Assembly (NCBI GenBank): GCA_018241405.1
Contig: JAFEDY010000009.1
Span: 30,759-94,758 of the forward strand
Source of the DNA: Pseudomonadota bacterium
Lineage (GTDB): Bacteria > Pseudomonadota > Gammaproteobacteria > Burkholderiales > Burkholderiaceae_C
DNA length: 64,000 nt
Direction of reading: 5' to 3'
Position 1 is the stretch's first letter, and every line of letters begins with the position of its first letter. A model generated the notes under the pieces. That model did not search any database, was not told where the DNA came from, and was given only the letters and a program-made list of their open reading frames with translations. The position numbers and the translations under genes were made by a program. Shown here in pieces: positions 34,126 through 45,034 of the stretch.

Positions 34126-35097
34126 ATGTTCCGCCCAAGCAAAGGTCCGATCCCACCTGAGGACGTCTATATCTGTTGGGTGCGGCGGTCCCTCGCGCGC
34201 AGTGGTTGGCCGATCGCCGTCAACGGCAGCGACTCGCCGGCCTATCGGGCCGTGGTCGGCAGATTTCAACTCGACAACGGTCTGCCCGACCATGGCACGG
34301 TCGATGCGGCGACGCAAAATCGCCTGATCAAGTTGAACCATGTCGACAGCCAATACACCGCATGGGTACAGGACGCGTTGATCAAGGGCGGACTGCTCGA
34401 TGCAGGCGCGAAGCGCGCCGAATCGATCATGGATCGCGCGAGCGGACCGACGCGACGCGCGATTCAGAGCCTGCAGCACAAGCTGGGGCTCAATCCGGAC
34501 GGCTGGGTCGGCGTCAAGACCGAGCGCAAGTTGCGAGCACTGACCCGTACCGCGCCGCCCGGCGCCGACGGACGGCCGGCACCGTGCCGCGTCGTGGTGC
34601 GCAAGCTGCCGCCGGAACCTGTCACCGACGAACAGGTGCGCTACAAGCTGCGGCAGGCGCTGGATTGGATGAGCGAATACGCCGGACTTTATGCCGACGA
34701 GATTTGCCTCGCGCGCAAGCTGCTCGCCGACGGCGTCGATGACGGCTACGTCGATGACGAACGGATGAGACGTTTCATCGGCGACAAGAAGCCTTTGTAC
34801 CCGCAGTACTTCTCCAGTGGGTGGGCGACGGTGAAGCGCCGGATACGTTCGCTGCGGGAAACGAACCGCGCCGTCCGCACCGCCGATATCGTGAACGTCT
34901 TGCAGAAGATTCGGTACGACATGCTGCAAGGCATGAAGAAGGCCTACTACCTCCTCACGGGGACCGAGGTCTACAGCCGCTCGCACAAGGCCCAGCTCAA
35001 GCGCGAGCTAGGAGCGCGCAGCGAGCTGGCAGCGAGCCTGTACCACTGCAAGTTCGCCCGCGACCGCTACCGCGAGTCGATCGGCAGCTTGAGGTGA
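34126..35097 (+). CDS. Protein with two peptidoglycan-binding-like domains
   Basis: A 323-residue protein. Residues about 14-70 and 77-140 each read as a PG_binding_1 (three-helix) domain: VRRSLARSGW..RFQLDNGLPDHGTVDAATQNRL and a second with SLQHKLGLNPDGWVGVKTERKL. The C-terminal half (170-323) is helical, with acidic and basic patches, and is not recognised. There is no signal peptide, so exported action would need a non-Sec route or release by lysis. The start follows GAAGGAG, and the frame's extension to 33937 runs in another frame over paralogue 2 and is not used. Confidence 0.85.
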   Translation: MFRPSKGPIPPEDVYICWVRRSLARSGWPIAVNGSDSPAYRAVVGRFQLDNGLPDHGTVDAATQNRLIKLNHVDSQYTAWVQDALIKGGLLDAGAKRAESIMDRASGPTRRAIQSLQHKLGLNPDGWVGVKTERKLRALTRTAPPGADGRPAPCRVVVRKLPPEPVTDEQVRYKLRQALDWMSEYAGLYADEICLARKLLADGVDDGYVDDERMRRFIGDKKPLYPQYFSSGWATVKRRIRSLRETNRAVRTADIVNVLQKIRYDMLQGMKKAYYLLTGTEVYSRSHKAQLKRELGARSELAASLYHCKFARDRYRESIGSLR

Positions 35098-35965
35098 CCG
35101 AGCCGGACGATGACCATGAAATGCGCTGATCTAGAAGTCGCGCCGTTCGCTTGGGCGCCGCCTGCTGCCGCCGAATTCGAAGCCGAGTTCGAGGGCGGGC
35201 GCTCGACGCGCACGCTGCCGACGCTGACCCCTGCGACCATCATCGATAGCCACTGCCACGCCGGCCTGGGCGACGGCTTCACCGGCCCGTGGGACACTGC
35301 GGCGCCGCTGGCCGACTACCTGCGGCGCGCCGCACGCGCCGGCATCGCGCGCACGGTGCTGCTGCCGGCGTTTCATTCGGACTACGCGCGGGCCAATCGT
35401 GCGCTGGCGCGCATCGTTGCGCGTGATCCGCGGCGGTTGATCGGCTTTGCGATGGTGCACGCCCAGCGTGATCGCGGCCGCGTGTTGCCGATGCTGCGCA
35501 GCGCCATCGAGCAGGGCGGTCTGGCCGGCATCAAGCTGCACCGTCACGACGCGCCGATCACGCGCGAGGTCTGCGACGCCGCGCGCGCGCTCGGCGTGCC
35601 GGTGCTGTACGACGTCACTGGCGAGGTGTCGGTGGTCGAACTGCTGGCCGATCAGTACCCGGACGTGAACTTCATCATTCCCCACCTGGGCAGCTTTGCC
35701 GACGATTGGCGCGCGCAGCTGGCGCTGATAGACCACCTGGAACGGCACCCAAACGTGCATGCCGATACCTCGGGCGTGCGCCGCTTCGACCTGCTGCTGC
35801 AGGCCGTGCGGCGCGCGGGCGCGCACAAGATCTTGTTTGGCTCCGACGGGCCCTGGCTGCATCCTGCGCTTGAGCTGCACAAGATTCGCCTCTTGGGGCT
35901 GGCACCGGCGCAGGAGGCCCTGGTGCTCGGCGGCAACCTGCTGCGGATCACGCCGCGGGCGCGGC

Positions 35966-37366
<1,401 letters not shown>

Positions 37367-37387
37367 GGGTGACCACGTCGTGAAATT

Positions 37388-37636
37388 TCAGCCCATTGAA
37401 TGCTCAAAGGGCGCGGCTCCACCTGGCAGCACGGTGGTGCAGGCGTCCCAGGCTACGGCGCAACCCAGCCCATGCCGCTCTACGGCGCGCATCCTGTCCA
37501 GGCCGGGCCTTGACATATGGCGGCCGACCAAAAGCCGCTGCTCGGCGACGATACGGTGCTGCCCAAGGACATCGAGCCCGAGGATCGGCGCGACGCGCGA
37601 TTTGTCCGTGGTTGGTTTGCCTTGCTCGAATGTCAT
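37388..37636 (-). CDS. Small hypothetical protein upstream of the sigma-54 activator
   Basis: An 82-residue frame in the same direction as the activator, ending 21 bases before its start. It has a GAGG at a usable distance before the ATG and third positions mostly G or C, like real genes here. The sequence has no motif I recognise. It may be a sensor partner of the activator or simply leader DNA. Confidence is low. Confidence 0.4.
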   Translation of the reverse strand: MTFEQGKPTTDKSRVAPILGLDVLGQHRIVAEQRLLVGRHMSRPGLDRMRAVERHGLGCAVAWDACTTVLPGGAAPFEHSMG

Positions 37637-38017
37637 ATTCAGGGCCTCGAGTGAGGTGACTTCACCACTGGCACTTTGTCATCGCGGTGAATGAGTTAGT
37701 CCTCACTATGCAGTCAAGGGCGTGTGGAGTTCGATACTGTTTGTTTAATTGAGCCGACACGGGCAACACCGTTTCAGAGGCGGGTGTCGCCGTCGGCTCC
37801 GGACGTTGAAATGCCTGTGATTCAGGCGCAGGTTTGTCGTGCTCTGCGTAGGCCGCTATCCCTGGTGCGAGACAGCCTGTGAAGCGCGCACCGGGCTTGG
37901 GTAAGCTTCGACATAGTGGCCGCTGACGGGCGTTGTGTTGCGTATGTTTACTTTTTTCCTCACGCACCGCCAGCCGGCTTTCACACCCCAACAGGATAGG
38001 AAACCGGGGGCTGGCGT
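37637..38017. other. Intergenic region between the island and the phoD-like gene
   Basis: A 381-base region with lower GC than its neighbours and no convincing gene. It holds an imperfect GTGARGTSAC-type dyad near 37650-37665, just upstream of the small gene, and at the right end a hairpin after the phosphatase gene. It probably marks the right border of the island; no attachment-site duplication was seen. Confidence 0.5.
37968..38016 (-). terminator. Hairpin after the phoD-like gene
   Basis: CGCCAGCC and GGCTGGCG pair over eight bases, extended by CTTTC / GAAA inside, immediately past the stop codon. There is no T run, so a Rho-independent terminator is only possible. Confidence 0.35.
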
Positions 38018-39601
38018 TCAGGCCGGCTGCGGGCCAGGGCGGCCGTCTTCCACCACGAAACGGGCCAGGGTGTACGCGTCGCTGGCGGGATCCAGCGGGT
38101 TGGTGATGGCGCGCAGCTGTGTCGTCCAGAGCTTGGGGGAGATGTCGCACAGGCCATAGCCCCGCTCGTCGCAGCGCGCCAGCAGTACATGGGGGTTGTT
38201 GCGGCGGATGGCGTCCACCTTGTCTTGCGTGGTGCCGGCGCGCGAGCTGATGGAGGTGCCGCAGAACTCGCTGGCCAGAGTGCGTGCGCTGCCACCGCCC
38301 TCGGGCTGTGCCGTCACGTTGCAGACATAGTTCTGGTGGATGTCGCCGCCCAGCAGCACCGTGTTGCGCGGCGGCTGCTGGGCCAGTGCCTGCAGCAGGC
38401 GCTGGCGTGCCGCGGGGTAGCCGTCCCAGCTGTCGGTGGACTGCACGCCCGAGGGGTAGTGGCGCGGCGCAAACAGGGTCTGCTGCGCCAGCACGCTCCA
38501 GCGTGTGGACTGGTCGTGCGCATCCTGCGCCAGGCCGGCTTGCAACCATTGCTCTTGTTGCCAGCCCAGAAAGCTGCGCTGCGGGTCGGCCAGCTCAGCG
38601 CAGCTTTCGGGGCGCACCGCGCCGGCCGAGCCTGTGCCCGGTTTGCGGCAGGCCTGCAGGTCGCGGTATTGGCGCGCGTCCAGCACATGCAGCCGCGCCA
38701 GCCGCCCCCAGGCCAGGTGCCGGTAGATCTGCAGGCCCTGAAAGCTGGACGACACCAGGGTCGATGCGCGCAGCGGCATATGCTCGTAGAAGGCCTGCCA
38801 GGCCGCCGCGCGCAGGGGCAGCCATTCGGCGGCGTCACCGCGGCCATGGGTGCCCACATAGTCGTTCAGCACCTCGTGGTCGTCCCAGGTCACGACCCAC
38901 GGCGCGCAGGCGTGGGCGGCCTGCAGGTCAGGGTCGCTCTTGTGCAGGGCATAGCGGGCGCGGTAGTCGGCCAGATTGCGCGGCAGGTGCAGGTTGTGCG
39001 TGCGCGCCAGCCCGCTCGTGTCTTTCGGCGTGGCGTATTCGTAGATGTAGTCGCCCAGGAACAGTATCAGGTCGGGCTCGTCGGCGCGGGCGTGGCGCCA
39101 GGCGGCGTAGTAGCCATGCTCCCAGCGCTGGCATGAGGCTTGGACCAGGCGCAACCGTGGCGCCAGCACATCGGAAGCGGGCGCCGTGCGCGTGCGGCCC
39201 ACGCTGCTGACGGCGTGGCCCAGCATGAAGCGGTAGTGGTACCAGCGGCCGGGCTGCAGGCCGCGCACCTCGACGTGCACGCTGTGTGCCAGGTCCGGCA
39301 GGGCGGTGGCGTTGCCATGGTGCACGATGCGGCGAAACTGCGGGTCGTCGGCGACCTCCCAGCGCACGGTGAGCGGGCCGGCCCAGGGCGCGCCGGCATC
39401 GGCGGGGTCGGGCGGCAGCAGGCGGGTCCAGAGCACCACGCCGTCGGGCAGTGGCTCGCCGCTGGCCACGCCCAGGCCGAAGGGGTCGTGCCGCAGGGGC
39501 TGCCCGGCCCATGCCCAGCGCGGCAGCTGCGTGGCCAGGGCCGCCCAGCCCGCCTGTTGCAAAAATCGGCGGCGGTCCGGGACCTGGAGTGGCGTGGCCA
39601 T
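38018..39601 (-). CDS. PhoD-family alkaline phosphatase/phosphodiesterase
   Basis: A 527-residue exported enzyme that hydrolyses phosphate esters. It has a Tat signal (PDRRRFLQQAGW near residue 8-19), the PhoD N-terminal domain (GVASGEPLPDGVVLWTRL), and metal-site motifs LFLGDYIYEY, WDDHE and GGDIHQNYV. The ATG at 39601 begins the signal; an open extension to 40015 runs opposite the diguanylate cyclase gene and is not coding. It lies 26 bases after the cyclase gene in the same direction. Confidence 0.92.
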   Translation of the reverse strand: MATPLQVPDRRRFLQQAGWAALATQLPRWAWAGQPLRHDPFGLGVASGEPLPDGVVLWTRLLPPDPADAGAPWAGPLTVRWEVADDPQFRRIVHHGNATALPDLAHSVHVEVRGLQPGRWYHYRFMLGHAVSSVGRTRTAPASDVLAPRLRLVQASCQRWEHGYYAAWRHARADEPDLILFLGDYIYEYATPKDTSGLARTHNLHLPRNLADYRARYALHKSDPDLQAAHACAPWVVTWDDHEVLNDYVGTHGRGDAAEWLPLRAAAWQAFYEHMPLRASTLVSSSFQGLQIYRHLAWGRLARLHVLDARQYRDLQACRKPGTGSAGAVRPESCAELADPQRSFLGWQQEQWLQAGLAQDAHDQSTRWSVLAQQTLFAPRHYPSGVQSTDSWDGYPAARQRLLQALAQQPPRNTVLLGGDIHQNYVCNVTAQPEGGGSARTLASEFCGTSISSRAGTTQDKVDAIRRNNPHVLLARCDERGYGLCDISPKLWTTQLRAITNPLDPASDAYTLARFVVEDGRPGPQPA

Positions 39602-39627
39602 GGGAACGCGCGGCTGCACGTTGCAAC

Positions 39628-41151
39628 TTATGCGGCGACCACGCGGTTCTTGCCCGTGCGCTTGGCCAGGTACATGCCCTGGTCGGCGCGGCGGATGGCG
39701 TCGGCACTGTCCTGCTCGCCCGCTACCTGGGCCACGCCGGCACTGAAGGTAATGAGCAGGCGTTCCTGCTCCTTGAGAAAGTAACGCGTGGTCAGCTCGC
39801 GCTGCAGCCGCTCCATGGCCTTCACGCCGTCGGCCAGGTCGGTGTCGGGCAGGATGAGCACGAATTCCTCGCCGCCGTGGCGTGCCAACTGGTCCTGGGG
39901 GCGCATGACCTCGCGCGTGACCTGCACCAGGTGCAGCAGCGCCTCGTCGCCCACGGCGTGGCCCAGACGGTCGTTGATGGACTTGAAGTTGTCTATATCG
40001 AGCAAGGCCACGCACAGCGGCGCGTCCTGGCGGCGCGCCCGCGCAATCTCGCGCTCCATGACCTCGTCCAATCCCTTGCGGTTCAGTGCGCCGGTCAGCG
40101 GATCGTGGCGCGCCTGGGCGCTGGCGTGGTCCAGGTCGCGACGCAGCTGGTCGATCTCGGCGTGCGTGACTTCGGCACGCTCGCGCAGCTCCTGCAGCTC
40201 GCCGCGGGTTACGCGGCTGCTGTGCGCCATGGCGCGCGTGGCGGCCATGACCTCTTCCAGGAGTGGCGTGATGTCCTGCAGCTGCGTCGCATGGCCTATG
40301 CGTTCGGCGCAGCTTTCCATCGTTTCGTTGTAACTGCTGCTCGACTCGTCCATCTGAGCCAGGCGCTCGATAAAGGTGGCCAGAAGCTCGCGCATCTGGG
40401 TCTGCGCCTGCAGTGAACGGTCTTTGGCCTCGGACTGTTTGAAGATCACGTCCTTGAGGCGTTTTTGCACGTCGTCGAGCCGGCGCAGTGTCAGCGGCGG
40501 CGTGGATGCGGCCAGCAGCGCCTCGGCCTGGCCATGCAGCCAGGGCTCGTCCATGCTCAGGGCGGCAATGTTCTCGAACACCAGGCGCAAGAGCGCGAGC
40601 AGGCCCTGGCGAATGGCGGCCTGGTCCTCCGCCGCGAAGGACAGGCGATAGCCGAAGTCATTCAGCAGGCGCTCTGCCGTCGCCACGGGGGGCTCGGGTG
40701 CGCGCAGAAATGTGCACAGTTCCTTGGCCAGCTCATGCACGCGCGGGTCATCGTCGCCCAGGGCCGGCAGGCTGTTGTTCACCAGCCGCGACAGGTTTTG
40801 CGCCAGCGTGGCCGGCAGGTGGACGATACTGGTCTTGACGGGTGCCGGGGTTGCGGCCGGCGCAAGGCCCAGGCTGGCATAGCCTACGAGCACATTTTTC
40901 AGCATGGACCAGTCCTGCTGTGTGATGGCGCTTTCCAGTTGGTCCAGCAACCGCTTCTGCCCCGGCGTCTGTCCGGGCATTACACGCAGAATCTGGCGCA
41001 ACTGGGCGGTAGGAAATTGCGGCGGGGAACGGCTGCCAGAAACCTCCTCGTACAGGCTTTGGTAGTTTTCCGGGGTGGGAGGCAGGCGGCGCGTGGCCAG
41101 CAGCTTGAGGGTGTCACGCGCGATTTCGGAGGGTGATTTGACTGAATCCAT
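39628..41151 (-). CDS. GGDEF-domain diguanylate cyclase
   Basis: Makes cyclic di-GMP. The 507-residue protein has an N-terminal helical sensory or coiled-coil region (about 340 residues) and a C-terminal GGDEF domain with the variant GGEEF active site (RHGGEEFVLILP). An RxxD inhibitory site is not evident. No transmembrane helix is seen, so it is probably cytoplasmic. Starts at 41157 or a TTG at 41166 are possible; none has a good ribosome-binding site. Confidence 0.9.
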   Translation of the reverse strand: MDSVKSPSEIARDTLKLLATRRLPPTPENYQSLYEEVSGSRSPPQFPTAQLRQILRVMPGQTPGQKRLLDQLESAITQQDWSMLKNVLVGYASLGLAPAATPAPVKTSIVHLPATLAQNLSRLVNNSLPALGDDDPRVHELAKELCTFLRAPEPPVATAERLLNDFGYRLSFAAEDQAAIRQGLLALLRLVFENIAALSMDEPWLHGQAEALLAASTPPLTLRRLDDVQKRLKDVIFKQSEAKDRSLQAQTQMRELLATFIERLAQMDESSSSYNETMESCAERIGHATQLQDITPLLEEVMAATRAMAHSSRVTRGELQELRERAEVTHAEIDQLRRDLDHASAQARHDPLTGALNRKGLDEVMEREIARARRQDAPLCVALLDIDNFKSINDRLGHAVGDEALLHLVQVTREVMRPQDQLARHGGEEFVLILPDTDLADGVKAMERLQRELTTRYFLKEQERLLITFSAGVAQVAGEQDSADAIRRADQGMYLAKRTGKNRVVAA

Positions 41152-41300
41152 CCGCATGGCAGGCAAGAAGAAGCAAATATTGCGAAGTGTGACAGGGTGC
41201 AGCCGGCTTGAATAGCCGGTACTTGCCCGGGCGTTGGCAGCGTGCGTCGGTGGCAGCCCGTATGGCCTTCTACAATGCGTTGCATTCAGTCACTGTGACC

Positions 41301-42083
41301 ATGAAAATCCTCATTTCCAACGATGATGGCTACCAGGCGCCGGGCATCGTGGCGCTGTATGACGCACTCAAGACCATTGCCGATGTCGAGGTGGTGGCGC
41401 CCGAGCACAACAACAGTGCCAAGTCCAATGCCCTGACGCTGAACGCGCCGCTGTATGTGCACCGCGCGGCCAATGGCTTTCGCTATGTGAACGGCACGCC
41501 GGCCGATTGCGTGCATATTGCGCTCACGGGCTTGTTGGGCTACCGACCCGACCTGGTCGTCTCGGGCATCAACAATGGCGCCAACATGGGCGACGACACC
41601 ATCTACTCGGGTACCGTGGGCGCTGCCATGGAGGGCTATCTGTTCGGCATTCCGTCCATGGCCATTTCGCAGGTGGACAAGGGCTGGGGCGAGCTCGACG
41701 CAGCGGCGCGCAAGGCGCGCGAGATCGTAGAGCAGATGCAGCAGCAGCGGCTGGTGGGCCCGGCGTCGTGGCTGCTGAACATCAACATCCCCAACATGCC
41801 GTTCGACGCGCTGCGCCCCTTGCGCCTGTGCCGCCTGGGGCGGCGCCATGCGGCCGAGCGCGTCATCGAGCAGCAAAGCCCGCGCGGCGATCTGATGTAC
41901 TGGATAGGCGGCGCCGGTCCGGCCAAGGACGCCAGCGAGGGCACGGACTTCCATGCCACGGCCCACGGCTATGTGTCCATGACGCCCCTGAAGGTGGACC
42001 TGACCGACCATGACGGCCTGGGCTACTGGGCGCAGACCGCCGCGCGCCTGGTGCCGCAGCGCGTGCAGGGCGGGGGCGGCTGA
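41301..42083 (+). CDS. surE: 5'/3'-nucleotidase SurE
   Basis: A 260-residue survival-protein phosphatase acting on nucleoside monophosphates. The metal site NDDG is at residues 7-10, and [10 protein letters not shown] is present. The start at 41301 matches the family N-terminus [10 protein letters not shown]. The stop overlaps the pcm start, as usual in this conserved block. Confidence 0.96.
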   Translation: MKILISNDDGYQAPGIVALYDALKTIADVEVVAPEHNNSAKSNALTLNAPLYVHRAANGFRYVNGTPADCVHIALTGLLGYRPDLVVSGINNGANMGDDTIYSGTVGAAMEGYLFGIPSMAISQVDKGWGELDAAARKAREIVEQMQQQRLVGPASWLLNINIPNMPFDALRPLRLCRLGRRHAAERVIEQQSPRGDLMYWIGGAGPAKDASEGTDFHATAHGYVSMTPLKVDLTDHDGLGYWAQTAARLVPQRVQGGGG

Positions 42084-42856
42084 TGCAGCGCCGGCCCGGC
42101 TTTCCCGCGCGCATCGACTGGCAAAAGGATGCGGCGCCGGCCCCCGCAGTCACGCCGGCGCGCAATCGGCGCGACACGCCGCCTCCCACGCCCCAGGGTG
42201 TGGGGTTGGACTCGGCCGCGGTGCGCGCGCGCATGGTGCAGCGTTTGGCGGCGGGAGGCATAGCCGCGGCGCCGGTGCTGCAGGCCATGGGCGGCGTGGA
42301 GCGGCATCGCTTCGTCGATACCGCCCTGGTCAACCAGGCCTATGAGGACACCAGCCTGCCCATAGGCCTGGGCCAGACCATCTCCAAGCCCAGCGTGGTG
42401 GCGCGCATGACGGAGCTGCTGTTGGGTGCGCCCTGCGTCCAAGCGCGGGGCCTGGGCCGGGTGCTGGAGATCGGCACCGGCTGCGGCTACCAGGCGGCCG
42501 TGCTGGCGCGGCTGGCGCACGAGGTGTACACCATAGAGCGCCTGCGTGCGTTGCATGAGAAGGCGCGGGAGAATCTGCGCCCATTGCGCCTGGCCAACGT
42601 CCACCTGATCCTGGGCGACGGCATGCTCGGTTATGCCGGCGGCGCACCCTATGCGGGCATCATTGCTGCGGCCGGTGGCGAGAGCCTGCCGCCGCAGTGG
42701 TGTGAGCAGTTGGCCCAGGGCGGGCGCCTGGTGGCGCCCATGGCCGGGGCCGACGGACGCCAGATGTTGCTTGTAGTTGACAAGACACCGCAGGGCTTGA
42801 AGCAGAGTGTGCTCGAGGCCGTGCATTTCGTCCCCCTAAAATCGGGCGTCGTTTGA
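42083..42856 (+). CDS. pcm: Protein-L-isoaspartate O-methyltransferase
   Basis: Methylates isoaspartyl residues for repair of aged proteins, using S-adenosylmethionine. The 257-residue protein has motif I VLEIGTGCGYQAAVLARL and the substrate motif GQTISKP. An N-terminal extension of about 35 Arg/Pro-rich residues precedes the domain. Its ATG overlaps the surE stop. Confidence 0.95.
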   Translation: MQRRPGFPARIDWQKDAAPAPAVTPARNRRDTPPPTPQGVGLDSAAVRARMVQRLAAGGIAAAPVLQAMGGVERHRFVDTALVNQAYEDTSLPIGLGQTISKPSVVARMTELLLGAPCVQARGLGRVLEIGTGCGYQAAVLARLAHEVYTIERLRALHEKARENLRPLRLANVHLILGDGMLGYAGGAPYAGIIAAAGGESLPPQWCEQLAQGGRLVAPMAGADGRQMLLVVDKTPQGLKQSVLEAVHFVPLKSGVV

Positions 42857-42867
42857 AGGAATTGCTT

Positions 42868-43830
42868 ATGTTGGTATCGCGTAGTCTTGTGACTTTGGGC
42901 GTTGTCGTGCTGGCAGGTGGCCTGCTGGCTGGCTGCAACGCGCCCGTGAACAAGGCACCAGTGGTCGATCGCGGCACCTTTGCCAATGGTGGTGCAGGTG
43001 CGGCGGCGGCCGTCCCGGAGGTCAAGCCCCTGCCGGGCGCCGAAAACGCCGGCAAACCGGGTTACTACACCGTCAAGCCCGGAGACACCCTGATTCGCAT
43101 CGGCCTGGAAAATGGGCAGAGCTGGAAGGATATTGCGCGCTGGAACAACCTGGAAAACGCCAACCTCATCGAGGTGGGCCAGGTGCTGCGCGTGGTTCCG
43201 CCCGGTGCGGTGGCAGTGGCAGCCGATACGGGTGTGGTGACGCGGCCGGTCACCTCCTCACCGCTGGCGTCTGCGTCGGCTGCAAGCGCGCCCAAGCCGG
43301 GCGCGGCGGCCGCTCCTGCCACTGCTGCCGTATCCAGCGCATCAGCGGCGTCTGCGGCGTCTGCGGCATCTGCGGTTGCGCCGGCGGCGTCGGCACCGGC
43401 CGTGGTGGCATCGGCACCCGCGCCGGCGCCGGCACCTGTTCCCGTTGCCGCCGCGGGCCCCGACGATATGCACTTCATCTGGCCCTCGTCGGGGACCTTG
43501 CTGGCCGGCTTCGATGAGGCGCGCAACAAGGGCTACGACATCGCTGGCAAGGCCGGCGACCCGGTGCTGGCCGCCGCCGATGGCCGCGTGGTGTATGCCG
43601 GCGCGGGCCTGCGCGGCTATGGCAACCTGGTGATCTTGAAGCACAACAACACCTTTCTCACGGCCTATGCGCACAACCAGACGCTGCTCGTGAAGGAGGA
43701 CCAGAACGTGCGCCGTGGCCAGAAGATCGCCGAAATGGGCAGCACCGACGCCGACCGTGTGAAGCTGCATTTCGAGATCCGCCGCCAGGGCAAGCCGGTC
43801 GATCCCGCGCGCTACCTGCCAGCACGTTGA
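42868..43830 (+). CDS. nlpD: NlpD-family murein hydrolase activator lipoprotein
   Basis: A 320-residue outer-membrane lipoprotein that activates amidases for cell separation. Lipobox LLAGC (C23), a LysM domain (YYTVKPGDTLIRIG), a long Ala/Ser/Pro linker, and a C-terminal LytM (M23) domain whose catalytic residues appear degenerate, as in NlpD/EnvC. The ATG follows AAGGA. In many proteobacteria rpoS follows nlpD; here rluD does. Confidence 0.93.
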   Translation: MLVSRSLVTLGVVVLAGGLLAGCNAPVNKAPVVDRGTFANGGAGAAAAVPEVKPLPGAENAGKPGYYTVKPGDTLIRIGLENGQSWKDIARWNNLENANLIEVGQVLRVVPPGAVAVAADTGVVTRPVTSSPLASASAASAPKPGAAAAPATAAVSSASAASAASAASAVAPAASAPAVVASAPAPAPAPVPVAAAGPDDMHFIWPSSGTLLAGFDEARNKGYDIAGKAGDPVLAAADGRVVYAGAGLRGYGNLVILKHNNTFLTAYAHNQTLLVKEDQNVRRGQKIAEMGSTDADRVKLHFEIRRQGKPVDPARYLPAR

Positions 43831-44858
43831 GCAAGAAGGTGGCCGGCGATGGGTTGCCGTGGCCGGAAGAGGAAGCCGACGCGCAAGTCCTGAGCGAGGA
43901 GCCTTCGTCCTGCGAAACGGAGGCGGTGGAGGGCGAGCTGCGCACGGTGACCGTGCCCGCCGCGCAGCACCTGGCGCGTCTGGACAAGGCCCTGGCCGAT
44001 TTGGTGCCGGAGTTTTCCCGCAGCTACCTGCAGCAGTTGCTCGCGCAGGGCGACGTGCTTCTCAATGGCCAGAGCGCCGCCAAGCCCGCCCACAAGGTGC
44101 GGGCCGGCGACGCGCTCGTGGTGCAGATGCGCCCCACGCAGCAGAGTCAGGCCTTCAAGCCCGAACAGCTGGCGCTCGACGTGGTTTATGAGGACGCGCA
44201 TCTGCTCGTCGTCAACAAACCCGCCGGCCTGGTCGTGCACCCGGCGCCGGGCAACTGGAGCGGCACCCTGCTCAACGCCCTGCTCGGACGCGACGCGCAG
44301 GCCCTGCAGGTGCCGCGTGCCGGCATCGTGCACCGGCTTGACAAGGACACCAGCGGTCTCATGGTGGTGGCGCGCACGCGCGCGGCCATGGACGCGCTGG
44401 TCCGCATGATTGCGGCGCGCGAGGTCAGCCGCCAGTACCTGGCCCTGGCCTGGGGCGCATGGACTGGCCCGGCGCGGCGCAGCATACAGGCACCCATAGG
44501 GCGTGATCCGCGCAACCGCCTGCGTATGGCGGTGGTGGACCTTGCCCAGCATGCGGGCAAGGAGGCGCGCACCGATTTCGAGCTGCTTGCGGGCGGCGAC
44601 GAGGTGTGCCTGGTGCGCTGCACGTTGCACACGGGCCGCACGCACCAGATACGCGTGCACATGGCCTCCATGCGCCACCCCTTGGTGGCCGACGCCCTGT
44701 ATGGCGGGGCCGTGGGCGGCCCCATGCAGCGCCAGGCGCTGCATGCTTTCCGCTTGGCATTCACCCATCCCGTGACCGGTCAGGCCATGGAATTCCATGC
44801 CGCGCCGCCCCAGGACATGCGCCAGGCCCTTGATTTCTGGGGCTTGCGCTACAATTAG
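43827..44858 (+). CDS. rluD: 23S rRNA pseudouridine synthase RluD
   Basis: A 343-residue RluA-family pseudouridine synthase, expected to modify 23S rRNA positions 1911, 1915 and 1917. S4 domain near residues 40-100, then the catalytic HRLDKDTSGLMV motif. It starts at a TTG that overlaps the nlpD stop; a GTG at 43839 is an alternative and no ATG is available before the S4 domain. Coupled translation with nlpD is likely. Confidence 0.92.
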   Translation: MSKKVAGDGLPWPEEEADAQVLSEEPSSCETEAVEGELRTVTVPAAQHLARLDKALADLVPEFSRSYLQQLLAQGDVLLNGQSAAKPAHKVRAGDALVVQMRPTQQSQAFKPEQLALDVVYEDAHLLVVNKPAGLVVHPAPGNWSGTLLNALLGRDAQALQVPRAGIVHRLDKDTSGLMVVARTRAAMDALVRMIAAREVSRQYLALAWGAWTGPARRSIQAPIGRDPRNRLRMAVVDLAQHAGKEARTDFELLAGGDEVCLVRCTLHTGRTHQIRVHMASMRHPLVADALYGGAVGGPMQRQALHAFRLAFTHPVTGQAMEFHAAPPQDMRQALDFWGLRYN

Positions 44859-45034
44859 CGATAACGGCTGCTCTGCCGTAGGCATTTGGGCTTCATGCTG
44901 TGGATGCCATGCCGGCCCGGTGAAGGCTGCGGCGCCAAGCCCCGCCAACTCCGCGGCGCAAATAAGAACATTCTCCAACCCCAGGTCAGTGCCCCGCCAT
45001 GGCGCGTGGCTCCCCTTTTTGGAACTGTTGGACC

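Noticed and set aside
37661..37680. A TGGCAC followed by a GC-poor downstream element, as another sigma-54 promoter
   Set aside because: The -12 half has TC where GC is needed, so the promoter is not supported.
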